From positions 868,001 to 932,000 of the forward strand of contig NC_010644.1 of assembly GCF_000020145.1 (NCBI RefSeq): 64,000 bases of DNA. The letters are read 5' to 3'. Within the stretch, counting starts at the first letter, position 1; the number at the start of each line of letters is the position of its first letter. Below are positions 15,965-24,600 of the stretch, piece by piece. The notes under the pieces were generated by a model that did not search any database, was not told where the DNA came from, and saw only the letters and a program-made list of their open reading frames with translations. Made by a program: the position numbers and the translations under genes. The stretch is from Elusimicrobium minutum Pei191 (GTDB lineage: Bacteria; Elusimicrobiota; Elusimicrobia; Elusimicrobiales; Elusimicrobiaceae).

Positions 15965-16025
15965 TCGCAATTTTACTTTGTAAACAAAAACACGCTCAAA
16001 AATTAACTTTTTAGCGTGTTTTTTT
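15965..16025 (+). ncRNA. candidate small RNA of about 60 nt
   Basis: Predicted from the consensus promoter upstream (start about 7 nt after TATAAT) and a terminator hairpin at 15986-16025: AACACGCT / AGCGTGTT with inner A/T pairing and a seven-T tract. The segment contains no ATG. About 20 unpaired 5' bases precede the hairpin. A second inverted repeat (GAATAAAGCC / GGCTTTATTC, 16041-16073) could be a back-up terminator for a longer form of about 115 nt. I see no similarity to 6S, tmRNA, SRP or RNase P RNA. Confidence 0.55.
15986..16025 (+). terminator. terminator of the candidate small RNA
   Basis: Stem AAAACACGCT / AGCGTGTTTT followed by T-tract. The A-run on the left means it could also act on the minus strand. 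Confidence 0.7.
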
Positions 16026-16040
16026 ACGTTTTACGCAAAA

Positions 16041-16073
16041 GAATAAAGCCGCTCATAAAAAGGGGCTTTATTC
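16041..16073. repeat. perfect 10-bp inverted repeat
   Basis: GAATAAAGCC (16041-16050) and GGCTTTATTC (16064-16073) around a 13-base loop, in the gap between the candidate small RNA and the pilin gene. Confidence 0.7.
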
Positions 16074-16206
16074 TTTACTATTTTTAAATTTAATTAAAAT
16101 AAACCCTTTTCTCGTTAAAAATGAATTCCCTGCTCTTTTAAATTATTTAAATATTTTAGCTCATTTAATTACTCATTTTAATAAAAGATGTTTAATTTTT
16201 TGCTAA

Positions 16207-16216
16207 TATACTTATT
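16207..16216 (+). promoter_or_regulatory. -10 element immediately before pilin-like gene 3
   Basis: TATACT at 16207-16212 leaves four bases to the ATG at 16217. There is no ribosome site, so translation of a leaderless message is likely. The -35 (AAGATG region) is weak. Confidence 0.45.
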
Positions 16217-16765
16217 ATGAGAAAACATTTAAATAATAAAAAAGCTTTTACTTTAATTGAACTTCTTGTTGTTGTGCTTATAATAGGTATTTTGGCTGCT
16301 ATAGCCTTGCCACAATATAATAAAGCCGTGGCAAAAAGCAGAATGTCACAGCTTATACTTATGAATAAAGCTCTTACGGACGCCCAGGAAAGGGTTTTTC
16401 TTGCTATGGGCAGATACGCTACCAGCGTTGACGAACTTGATATAGATGTTACCGCCGGGTTTACTTTGTGCGCTTCCGACGCGCGAGGACAATACTATAC
16501 AAACGGTAAACACCAGATAATATTAAAGGAAAACGTTTGGGGAATGGGAGAAATTACTGCTAACTCAAATTGCGCTATAACAATGAGAGGGCTTACGGTT
16601 ATGGCTTACCCTCCCGGTACAGAGACTTGCTCTTCTACAGAAAAATCCCCGTGTATATACTGCGTGCAGCTTTCCACAACTCCCGCTGGTTTATGTGTGG
16701 CTGTAGGAGCGCAAAAAACATCACAAACAAACTCCTCCGGTTCAAAAATGCACAGGCTGAATTAA
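16217..16765 (+). CDS. type IV pilin-like protein 3
   Basis: 182 aa. Leader MRKHLNNKKA then FTLIELLVVVLIIGILA; the residue before Phe+1 is Ala instead of the usual Gly, which some prepilin peptidases tolerate. Glu+5 is present. The globular domain is rich in Cys near the end (ETCSSTEKSPCIYCVQLSTTPAGLC) and differs from the other two pilins. Membrane-anchored pilus or pseudopilus subunit by family. Transcribed alone, between the candidate small RNA and a terminator. Confidence 0.88.
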   Translation: MRKHLNNKKAFTLIELLVVVLIIGILAAIALPQYNKAVAKSRMSQLILMNKALTDAQERVFLAMGRYATSVDELDIDVTAGFTLCASDARGQYYTNGKHQIILKENVWGMGEITANSNCAITMRGLTVMAYPPGTETCSSTEKSPCIYCVQLSTTPAGLCVAVGAQKTSQTNSSGSKMHRLN

Positions 16766-16782
16766 AAAATTAAATTCAAAGT

Positions 16783-16814
16783 AAAAACCTTCCGCCCGAA
16801 CGGAAGGTTTTTTT
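16783..16814 (+). terminator. terminator of pilin-like gene 3
   Basis: AACCTTCCG-CCCGAA-CGGAAGGTT hairpin and T-tract. Confidence 0.85.
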
Positions 16815-16932
16815 ATTTAGGTAAGCAGGGCAAAAGACTTTTATTAAATAATAAAGAGGGAAATTAGATATTGGAAATATCTTCTTATAATTATAAATGC
16901 TATTTACACTCCCGTAAACGTACCGTTTAGGC

Positions 16933-16966
16933 AAAAAAATTCCCGCCGTTAAGCGGCGATTTTTTA
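16933..16966 (-). terminator. terminator of the 17-kb exported helical protein gene
   Basis: Short GCCG/CGGC-type hairpin between a seven-A run and a T-tract; weaker than most terminators here. Confidence 0.5.
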
Positions 16967-18106
16967 TTTTATACCGTATTTTTTTAAATTTACTTTATTT
17001 TCAAGTTTTACTTTCACCTGCTTTTTTAAATCTTCATGCTTTTTCTGTTCTTCAAGCAGCGCTTCTTCTGGTTTTTGCGCCAGATCGTGAACGTCGTCTA
17101 AAATAACTTTTATAGCGGCGGTTAATTCTTTATTTTTTTCTATTTGATTTAAAACGGAGTCATCAGCCTGTAAAAATAAAGCGAAATTATTTTTTATTCT
17201 TATAACAGCCGCGTCATCACTTGTTTTGGCGCTGAGAGTATCAACCGTAAAAAGCAACGCCGAAACCCATAAAAATCTTTTAACAATACCTTTAACGCCC
17301 TTGGCGTTACGAAGCGCCCAGCTTTCATCTCTAACGGCGGCATGTTCATAAATCATACCTTTACCTTCAAGGTAAGCATTTCTGTATTTTTTTAATTCCA
17401 ATAATGCTTGAGCCTGTTCGGTTTGGGGCAATTTATTTACAAAAATTTCCTCTCTTAACCGTTTTACAGGTATCAAGTCTGTGGTGTTTTCAATATTCGC
17501 ATATAACTTTTCCTTCATTTGTAAAAATTTTTTTACGGGCATCCTTTCATCAAGGTATTCTTTAAGTATATAAGCGGAACTAAAGGAAATATCGTCAATT
17601 GCTCCAATCATATAAGTACTTTTTGATATTTTTGGGGATAGTCTAAGTTTTTGCCAGTTCTGTATATTTAAAGAAACTTCATGAGCTTCTAACGTAGCAA
17701 AAGAATCCAAAAACCCGCTGCCGCTTCTAACCCCTCTTCTTCTTAAAGTTAGAAATTTATTTCGTAAGTTCACATCTTTTGTTACGGTGGCGTAATCTAT
17801 AACATCATCTATAAAAGATTTATTAAGATGATAGTTTTCTACAATATATCCGCCTACTTTTACATCAACTCTTATCACACTGGCCGTGTTTAAAATTTTA
17901 TAAGCCACAAAAGCTATGCCGCCTCCGATAAAAATTTTTAAAGGAATATTCATACCGGCTAAAGTAACTTCGTCTTGTTTAAGACGTGTTTGGTATTCTT
18001 TTAGTGTTTGAGGGTGTTTTTCCCCGGCGGGCACTTGGGCGGATAAATTACCGCAAATTAAAACCCCGCATAAAAATATTGATATAAGTTTTTTAAGTAT
18101 TATCAT
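16964..18106 (-). CDS. exported helical protein, paralogous family member
   Basis: 380 aa. Signal peptide MIILKKLISIFLCGVLICGNLSAQ. A hydrophobic stretch lies near residue 57-72 (LKIFIGGGIAFVAYKIL). A long helical middle follows, then a second hydrophobic segment (GIVKRFLWVSALLFTVDTLSA). After it comes KTSDDAAVIRIKNNFALFLQADDSVLNQI, matching the position and general pattern of the DTDLxxLxRDxxxLF block in the 37.8-43.1-kb proteins. The C-terminus is a Lys/Glu coiled coil. Function unknown. Its boxed promoter ends only nine bases before the ATG, so the message has almost no leader and no ribosome site. Probably inner-membrane anchored with a periplasmic body. Confidence 0.75.
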   Translation of the reverse strand: MIILKKLISIFLCGVLICGNLSAQVPAGEKHPQTLKEYQTRLKQDEVTLAGMNIPLKIFIGGGIAFVAYKILNTASVIRVDVKVGGYIVENYHLNKSFIDDVIDYATVTKDVNLRNKFLTLRRRGVRSGSGFLDSFATLEAHEVSLNIQNWQKLRLSPKISKSTYMIGAIDDISFSSAYILKEYLDERMPVKKFLQMKEKLYANIENTTDLIPVKRLREEIFVNKLPQTEQAQALLELKKYRNAYLEGKGMIYEHAAVRDESWALRNAKGVKGIVKRFLWVSALLFTVDTLSAKTSDDAAVIRIKNNFALFLQADDSVLNQIEKNKELTAAIKVILDDVHDLAQKPEEALLEEQKKHEDLKKQVKVKLENKVNLKKYGIK

Positions 18107-18115
18107 AGTATTTAT

Positions 18116-18182
18116 ATTCTACGATTGAGTTACTTAGTCCGCAAGGGCCAAAAGTCCTAATAAATGCTGGGACTTTTGGCCC
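18116..18182 (-). promoter_or_regulatory. boxed promoter of the 17-kb exported protein gene
   Basis: Minus strand: distal box GGGCCAAAAGTCCC (18182-18169) and proximal box AGGACTTTTGGCCC (18158-18145), 24 bp apart. TTGCGG (-35) abuts the proximal box, then 17 bp, then TAGAAT (18121-18116). Confidence 0.85.
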
Positions 18183-18191
18183 TTTTTGCAT

Positions 18192-18228
18192 AAAAAAACC
18201 CCTTCTTAATAAACTAAGAAGGGGTTTT
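18192..18228 (-). terminator. terminator of the aquaporin gene
   Basis: ACCCCTTCTTA / TAAGAAGGGGT stem (the 3' arm inside CTAAGAAGGGG) with flanking A/T runs. Confidence 0.85.
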
Positions 18229-18241
18229 GCTTAAACAAAGA

Positions 18242-18946
18242 TTAATTGCTTTCTTTATAAATCACGTGATGCATCCACCCGCCGAAAAGCGCGCCAAGCG
18301 AAGGCATTAAAATAAACAACCAAAGCTGCGACATTGGAAATGAATTCCCTGCTATCAGATTAATTAAAGCGGGGCCGAAAGACCTTGCCGGATTGACCGA
18401 CACGCCTGTTACGGGAATACCTACTATATGAATTAAAACCAAGGCAAAACCTATAGCAATACCCGCAAATCCCGCAGGTGTATTTTTGTGAATGGCGCCA
18501 AAAATAACAAACAAAAATAAGGCCGTTAACACGAATTCGATTAAAGCGCCGGATAAAACGCAATATCCACCCGGCGAACCTACCGCCCCATAACCGTTTT
18601 GTCCAAGGCCGTTAATTAAAATATTATATCCCACAGTGCCGTTAGCTATGCCGTATAAAACAGCGGCACCGACAGCGGCGCCTATAAACTGAGCAACCAT
18701 ATACCACACCGCTTCCTTAGTCTTTATTCTTTTAAACACAAGCATGGCTAAAGTAATAGCGGGGTTAATATGACAGCCTGAAACAGGCCCTATAGCGTAC
18801 ACCATAACAAGTACGCTTAAACCGAAAGCAAAAGATATGCCTAAATTACCTACATGGTTTGCCGCCAAAACAGCGCTGCCGCAACCCATAAAAACCAAAA
18901 ACATCGTACCTACACATTCAGCTATATATTTTCTGATATCAGACAT
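18242..18946 (-). CDS. aquaporin / MIP-family channel
   Basis: 234 aa with six predicted membrane helices. Both half-helix signature motifs are present: HINPAITLAML near residue 61 and SVNPARSFGPALI near residue 187, the latter with the Arg of the selectivity filter. The residues around the filter (for example the ending GWMHHVIYKESN and the RSFGP context) look more like AqpZ water channels than GlpF, but I cannot exclude glycerol transport. Inner membrane. GGAG lies before the ATG. No glycerol kinase or dehydrogenase neighbours, which slightly favours a water channel. Confidence 0.9.
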   Translation of the reverse strand: MSDIRKYIAECVGTMFLVFMGCGSAVLAANHVGNLGISFAFGLSVLVMVYAIGPVSGCHINPAITLAMLVFKRIKTKEAVWYMVAQFIGAAVGAAVLYGIANGTVGYNILINGLGQNGYGAVGSPGGYCVLSGALIEFVLTALFLFVIFGAIHKNTPAGFAGIAIGFALVLIHIVGIPVTGVSVNPARSFGPALINLIAGNSFPMSQLWLFILMPSLGALFGGWMHHVIYKESN

Positions 18947-19054
18947 GTTTTTTCTCCTAAACTTTAATAACTTATTTGCGCTAATTAAACAAATATAATT
19001 ATAATAAAAATTTCCTTTAAGTGTTACTAATTTATAAATGTTACAATTTGTTAT

Positions 19055-20305
19055 ATGAAAATGACGCGTGAAATTTTTATAATCACACTCGCTAACGCGC
19101 TTATATTGGCAGGCTATGGAATGAGCGTGCCTTTTTTTGCGATATATCTTAACGTAGAGCGCGCTTTGCCCGCAAGTATGGTAGGCGCGGTTATAGCTAT
19201 TTCCACTATAGGCAGGGCTTTCGCGAGCGGCATAAGCGGGGAACTTTCGGACATTTTCGGCAGAAAGAAATTAATGAACGCCTCGCTCGTATTAGGGGCG
19301 GTTTTTTTAGCTTTAATGGGCCTTGGAATGATTTTGGACGCGCATTATATATGGATTATAATCTTTCATATGATAGCAAGCTTTTTCGGCGCGTTTTTCC
19401 GTCCTTCGTCAAACGCCTGGGTGGCGGACAATGTCGCCCCGAAAAACAGGCTTGAAGCTTTCGGATATATAAGAATAGGCCTTAATTTGGGCTGGGCGGC
19501 AGGCCCCGCTTTGGGCGGTTTGATAGCAAACTACTCTTTCGGCGCGGCTTTTATTATCACCGCGGTATCTTATATCGGCACGGCAGCTATGCTTCAAGCA
19601 AAAATTAAAGAAACTTTTGTAAGAAGCAAAGAACATAAATCTAAATTTACCGATATGATTCTGGAACTTAAAAACCAAAGGCTGGCTAAACTTTGCGCCC
19701 TTATTTTTTTAATTTCGGTAGTGGCGGCGCAGTTGGTAACGGGTCTTTCTCTGCACGGGGTAAAATATATAGGCCTTACGCAGGCCCAAATAGGTTTATT
19801 GTTTACGATAGACGGCTCCATAGTAGTCTTGCTGCAATACCACGCAAGTAAAATTATGACTGATATGCGCATAACAACAGCTTTAATAATAGGCTGTATA
19901 ATATACGGAAGCGGATACATTTTAGTAGGCGCGGCACACGGTTTTACCCTTGCCGCAATAGGCATAGCTCTTGTAGCCACGGGCGAAATGGCAATATCAC
20001 CCGGCAGCAATACATTAATTTCCAACATCGCGCCCGAAAAAGCAAGAGGAAGATATTTGGGTATGCAGGAAGTTTCGCGCCATATAGGCACGGCGGCCGG
20101 CATGTTCGGCGCGGGCGTTATGATTGAGTATTTAAGCCCGATATCACAAATTATTCCCTGGCTTTTAATAGGATTTATTTCATTTACGGTAGCGTTTTTG
20201 TTTTATAAAATTAAACCTATGTTTACTGATGAGGAGGACGGCATAAACCAAACGCCTGTTCCTCCGCCGCCCGCGCTTGAGGAAACGCAGATAACGGGCA
20301 ATTAA
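19055..20305 (+). CDS. MFS transporter (drug- or metabolite-exporter type)
   Basis: 416 aa, twelve hydrophobic segments. The MFS loop 2-3 signature is visible as GELSDIFGRKKLM, and the second half has the related NIAPEKARGRYLGMQEVSRHIGTAAG. This resembles the DHA1/MdtG-like proton antiporters; substrate unknown. The C-terminus ends in a Pro-rich cytoplasmic tail. The start is uncertain: ATG at 19055 or at 19061, neither with a clear ribosome site. The cysteine desulfidase gene follows after 25 bp, so a link to export of a cysteine-related compound is possible but unproven. Confidence 0.85.
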   Translation: MKMTREIFIITLANALILAGYGMSVPFFAIYLNVERALPASMVGAVIAISTIGRAFASGISGELSDIFGRKKLMNASLVLGAVFLALMGLGMILDAHYIWIIIFHMIASFFGAFFRPSSNAWVADNVAPKNRLEAFGYIRIGLNLGWAAGPALGGLIANYSFGAAFIITAVSYIGTAAMLQAKIKETFVRSKEHKSKFTDMILELKNQRLAKLCALIFLISVVAAQLVTGLSLHGVKYIGLTQAQIGLLFTIDGSIVVLLQYHASKIMTDMRITTALIIGCIIYGSGYILVGAAHGFTLAAIGIALVATGEMAISPGSNTLISNIAPEKARGRYLGMQEVSRHIGTAAGMFGAGVMIEYLSPISQIIPWLLIGFISFTVAFLFYKIKPMFTDEEDGINQTPVPPPPALEETQITGN

Positions 20306-20330
20306 ACAAAATTATTTGGAGAGTTATATA

Positions 20331-21602
20331 ATGAACCTGCTTAAAGAAGTTTTAAAAAACCAAGTTTACCCCGCTATGGGCTGTACGGAACCTGTTTCCG
20401 TGGCCTTATGTGCCGCTTACGCAGCTAAAGAATTGGGCAAACCCGTGCAAAAAGCGGTTTTTTATTTAGACGCCGGCACATTTAAAAACGGCCTTGCGGT
20501 ACGTATTCCCAATACCAGCGGGGAAAGGGGTAATTTACTTGCCGGAACCGCCGGGCTTTTGATAGCAAAACCGCAGTTAAAAATGGAAATTTTAAAAGCC
20601 GCCACACCGTCAATACTTAAGCGCGCCAAACAATTAATAGACGATAAAAAAGCGTTTATCAAAGTAGCTCCCTGTAAAAAACACTTTTATATAAAAGTAG
20701 AGGTTGAAAACGGTAAAGACAAAGCCTCCTGTGTTATATCGGACAGCCACACCACGGTCAGCAAATTAACAAAAAACGGCAAAGTTATTTTTGAAAACAA
20801 ACCTTCCAAAAAGAAAGAAGATAATTATAAGCAGCTTTTGGGTAAAGCCACATTAAAAGATCTTATAGCACTTGCGGATAACGCTGACAACACGGATTTA
20901 AAATATATAAAAAAAGGCGTTGAAATGAATTTAAACGCCTGTAAAGAAGGCAAAAAACTAAAAAAAGTAGGCTTTTTTTTAGAAAGCACTGTGGAAAAAA
21001 GTATTTTGCAAAAAAATCTTGTTACCGAAACTAAAATAATGGCCGCCCGCGTGGCCGACGCAAGGATGGACGGCATTGCCGTACCGGTAATGAGCAGCGG
21101 CGAAAGCGGAAATCAGGGCGTAGTGGCCATTTTAGTGCCTTATAACGTGGGTAAAAAATCAAAGGTAAAAGAAGAAAAGATATTAAAAAGCATAGCTTTT
21201 TCTCATTTACTTAACGGATATGTTAAAGTTTATACGGGAAGTCTTTCTCCTCTATGCGGCTGCGCCATAGCCGCGGGAGTCGGCGCCGCGGGAGCTATTG
21301 TCTACCAGCAAAACGGCGATTTAAAAAAAATAACATTAGCCATAAATAATATTATAAGCGATATCGGCGGCATGTTATGCGACGGGGCAAAAAGCGGCTG
21401 CGCTTTAAAGGTGGTAAGCTCCGTTGACAGCGCTATAAGAGCCGCCTATATGGGCCTTAACAATTACGGCATTACGGAACTTGAAGGATTTATAGGTAAA
21501 ACAGCCGAAGAAACCATACAAAACCTGGGCAATATATCAATTACCGGAATGTGCGACGTTGACGCTGTTATAGTCGATATAATGAAGAAAAAGGTTAAAT
21601 AA
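20331..21602 (+). CDS. L-cysteine desulfidase / L-serine dehydratase-like (UPF0597, CdsB/CyuA)
   Basis: 423 aa from the ATG at 20331, seven bases after GGAGAG; a TTG at 20316 would include the ribosome site and is rejected. The family signature PAMGCTEPVSVALCAAYAA is at the N-terminus. Further conserved Cys are in SLSPLCGCAIAAGVGAAGAIV, GGMLCDGAKSGCALKV and ITGMCDVDAV, the [4Fe-4S] ligands and active site of this group. Known members split L-cysteine into pyruvate, ammonia and sulfide without PLP. Pyruvate made here would feed the PFOR. Cytoplasmic and likely oxygen-sensitive. Probably in one operon with the MFS gene. Confidence 0.88.
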   Translation: MNLLKEVLKNQVYPAMGCTEPVSVALCAAYAAKELGKPVQKAVFYLDAGTFKNGLAVRIPNTSGERGNLLAGTAGLLIAKPQLKMEILKAATPSILKRAKQLIDDKKAFIKVAPCKKHFYIKVEVENGKDKASCVISDSHTTVSKLTKNGKVIFENKPSKKKEDNYKQLLGKATLKDLIALADNADNTDLKYIKKGVEMNLNACKEGKKLKKVGFFLESTVEKSILQKNLVTETKIMAARVADARMDGIAVPVMSSGESGNQGVVAILVPYNVGKKSKVKEEKILKSIAFSHLLNGYVKVYTGSLSPLCGCAIAAGVGAAGAIVYQQNGDLKKITLAINNIISDIGGMLCDGAKSGCALKVVSSVDSAIRAAYMGLNNYGITELEGFIGKTAEETIQNLGNISITGMCDVDAVIVDIMKKKVK

Positions 21603-21660
21603 AATAATTTCACGTGTTAGTTTAAAAATATTTTATTTGTTTGCAAAAATATTTAAGGGC

Positions 21661-21692
21661 AAAAAAAGCCCCGCTGTCAGGCGGGGCTTTTA
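21661..21692 (-). terminator. terminator between the desulfidase and PAS genes
   Basis: AGCCCCGC-TGTCAG-GCGGGGCT hairpin with seven A and four T; serves both convergent genes. Confidence 0.85.
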
Positions 21693-21694
21693 AT

Positions 21695-24600
21695 TTATTT
21701 AAAATCGGCTATAAGCGAGTAAGCGCTTAATTTGCCGTTCTTGTCTTTAATCCCGTTTACTTTCCAAACGCATTCAATTCTTTTACCTGTACCCGTTACA
21801 AAAGACTGCTCCCAGGAAAAGGCTTCGTCCACCTCATTAATAGAATAAAATTTCTTTCTGGCCGACGGGGGGGAAACTGTAAACTCCTCAAAAAAATCCT
21901 TGCCGATTAAGTTTTCTTCCGTTTTAGGATTATATACCATTTGAAATTTGCCGTTAACAAATTCCACTTTACCGTTTTTATCTATTACGGCGGCGGGCAG
22001 CGAAAGATATTTTAATGTTTTCTCAAGCCTGCTTTTGCTTTCTAAAACAATTTTATCGGCTTCCCTAAGCTCTATACCAAAACTCAAAAGGCGTGACATT
22101 AAACCTATAAAATCACTGTCCCCTTCTTTAATTTTTATTTTCTTCTTTTGGCTTACAAAGCAAAGCGCGCCCGTGACCTCGCCCGACAGATATAAAGGCC
22201 CCGCGATAAGAACTTTAATTTCCTTATTTTTACAAAACGAGTTTGAACTGCAGTCGGTAAGGTTAACCTCGTCAGACACTATGGTATCGCCCATTTTAAT
22301 ATTAGAAAAGCACTTTTCCTCGGGAAAAACCATTCCGTTATTAATGTTAATATCATTTTCCGAAGCGTATACTATGGTAAAACTGCCGTCATTTTTACCC
22401 GAATAACGCATTATAAACCCGGCGTCCGCCTTAAAAATTTCTTTACCGAGATTTAAAATTTCGTCCACTTTATTTGTAAACCGTTCCGGATGGGTAGACG
22501 TTACACTATAAAGTTCCTGGATTCTGCGTTCAAATTCCGTTTTATTAGTAATTTCCCTTACGAGTAAAAAGGCTTTTTGTTCTGACGCTATGGGGGAAAC
22601 TGCCGCTTCATAAGATTTGATACCGTCGGACTCTTTTATTGAGAAAGAAAATGTGAGCGGCGTGTTTACGCTTACAGCCTCTTTAATTGAGTAAATTATA
22701 TGGTCAGCCACGTCTTTAGGTAAATAGCTGTAAGGAGATTTATACTGGTAACGCGCTATATTATAAATACCGCCTCGGGAATTTCCGCCGGCATAGCCTT
22801 CCTCAACAATGCCTTCCGCGTCAACTTTTAACATAACTCCGGGTAAAAGTTTTTTTATGCTTTCCATTTCATTATTATTTTGCAGTTTAGCGCCGCCGGC
22901 AAGTTTGACTATAGAATTAACGTCCCTTATTACCGCAAGAAGCATAAGCTCGGAGTTTATATTAAACAAGCTTAACATTATTTCAGCCAAGAATTCTTTA
23001 TTTTCTTTATTATAAACATTAGCGGTAAAAATAGCTTTTCCTTCTTTTCCAATTTTTTCTATATGCTGCTCAATAATGTGTTTGGCAAAGTCAGTTTTGC
23101 TATTATTGCGCGAAACCATCAAATTATCAAGATACATTTCAAAAAACTCAGCCAAATTGTAACCGAACAACTCCTGCGCTTCTTTATTGGCGCGTACTAT
23201 TTTACCCGGGAACGAGCCTCTCATCTTACTTATTATCACAGCGCCGTTTGTGACGGAAAGAACAGCGTCCGTAGTTTCCTGCCTTTCAGCAAGAAGCTCA
23301 AGCATTTGTTTATGCGCGGTGTTGTTTTTAAGCGTTACTATAAACCCGCGGTCCTCTGTTACGGCGGCGTTAAATTCAACCTCCATAGGAACCGGCGTCT
23401 GTAAATGGTAAAACCTTGAATAAATATAACCTTGTTTAAAAAGCTCTTCCATGTCGCGGTAAACCACGCGGCGGTCGGACTTTATAAACATATTGTTTAT
23501 AAGAGCGCCTTTTTGGCAAAGCTCTTTAGCAAGCCCAAGCGTGAAAAACGCGGAGTTGACAGCCTCTATTTTACCGTCTGTTTTACATTTGACGGCGGGT
23601 ATATTAAGAAGCATAACATCTTGTATATCCAAATCAGCCTTTATTGGAATTATCTCGTTTATAACAACAAGATACTCCGAAGACAAAGTGTTTTTCTTTA
23701 TCTCTTTTTTGTTTATCGGTACAAGTTTAAGGCTAAGGTTCTTTTTATTACCGTTGGAAAGTTTTATTAAATTTCCGTCAAATTTTGAAGGGTCAAAAAT
23801 AAATTCCGTTTCCGCAGTTTCAAGACGTTTCATTTTTTTACGCGCCGCAAGGTTTAAGAAAGGCTTTATGTAGAATTGGCGGTAAACATTCCTATCCTCA
23901 AGCCTGACGCCGAACATTCTTCTGGCTGCGGAATTAAGCTGCGATACATACCCGTTATGTGAAACAATGGCCAGCTCTGAAGGATAATTTTCAAAACTGT
24001 TTCTAAACAGTTCTCTGTCGCGCCTCAAATCATGTATGGCGCGGTTAACTATTGTAACGTCTTTAAAAAACATCAGTATTATTTTCTTACCCATGTATTT
24101 AGAAGTTACCGCTTTTACCTCAAGCTGAACTTCATCTTCATCTTTTTTAAGAAGGGTAATGTCATGGGGGGAAATAACGTCCACATTGCTTGATACGGAG
24201 TTATACACTTCCTCAAATTCTTTTATGTGCTGCGGGCTTACCAAATTGTTTATATTAACATCGGCAAGTTCTTCCACAGAGTCGTAGCCCATCAGCTTTG
24301 CAAAAGTGGTGTTGGCGAAAATAATTTTGTCCCTTTCAACGATTATAACGCCTTCGCCTGAATTTTCAACCAGCAAGGAATACTTTTCCCTTGATTCCCT
24401 GAGCTGCTTTTCCATTTTGCTTTTAACTGTAATGTCTTCCGAAACGGAAATAAGATAGTCGGGCGTTCCATCTTTTTTAAATATAGGCGTTTTTACCGTA
24501 TGCATTATTTTAACGCCCTCTTTAACGGTTGAAATAAGTTCCTGGGGAATGTCCATTTCCCGTCCGGATCCAAATACTCTGGCGTCCTGTTCCTTAATGT

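Noticed and set aside
20316-20330. TTG start giving a longer cysteine desulfidase
   Set aside because: It would place the GGAGAG ribosome site inside the coding sequence; the ATG at 20331 has ideal spacing.
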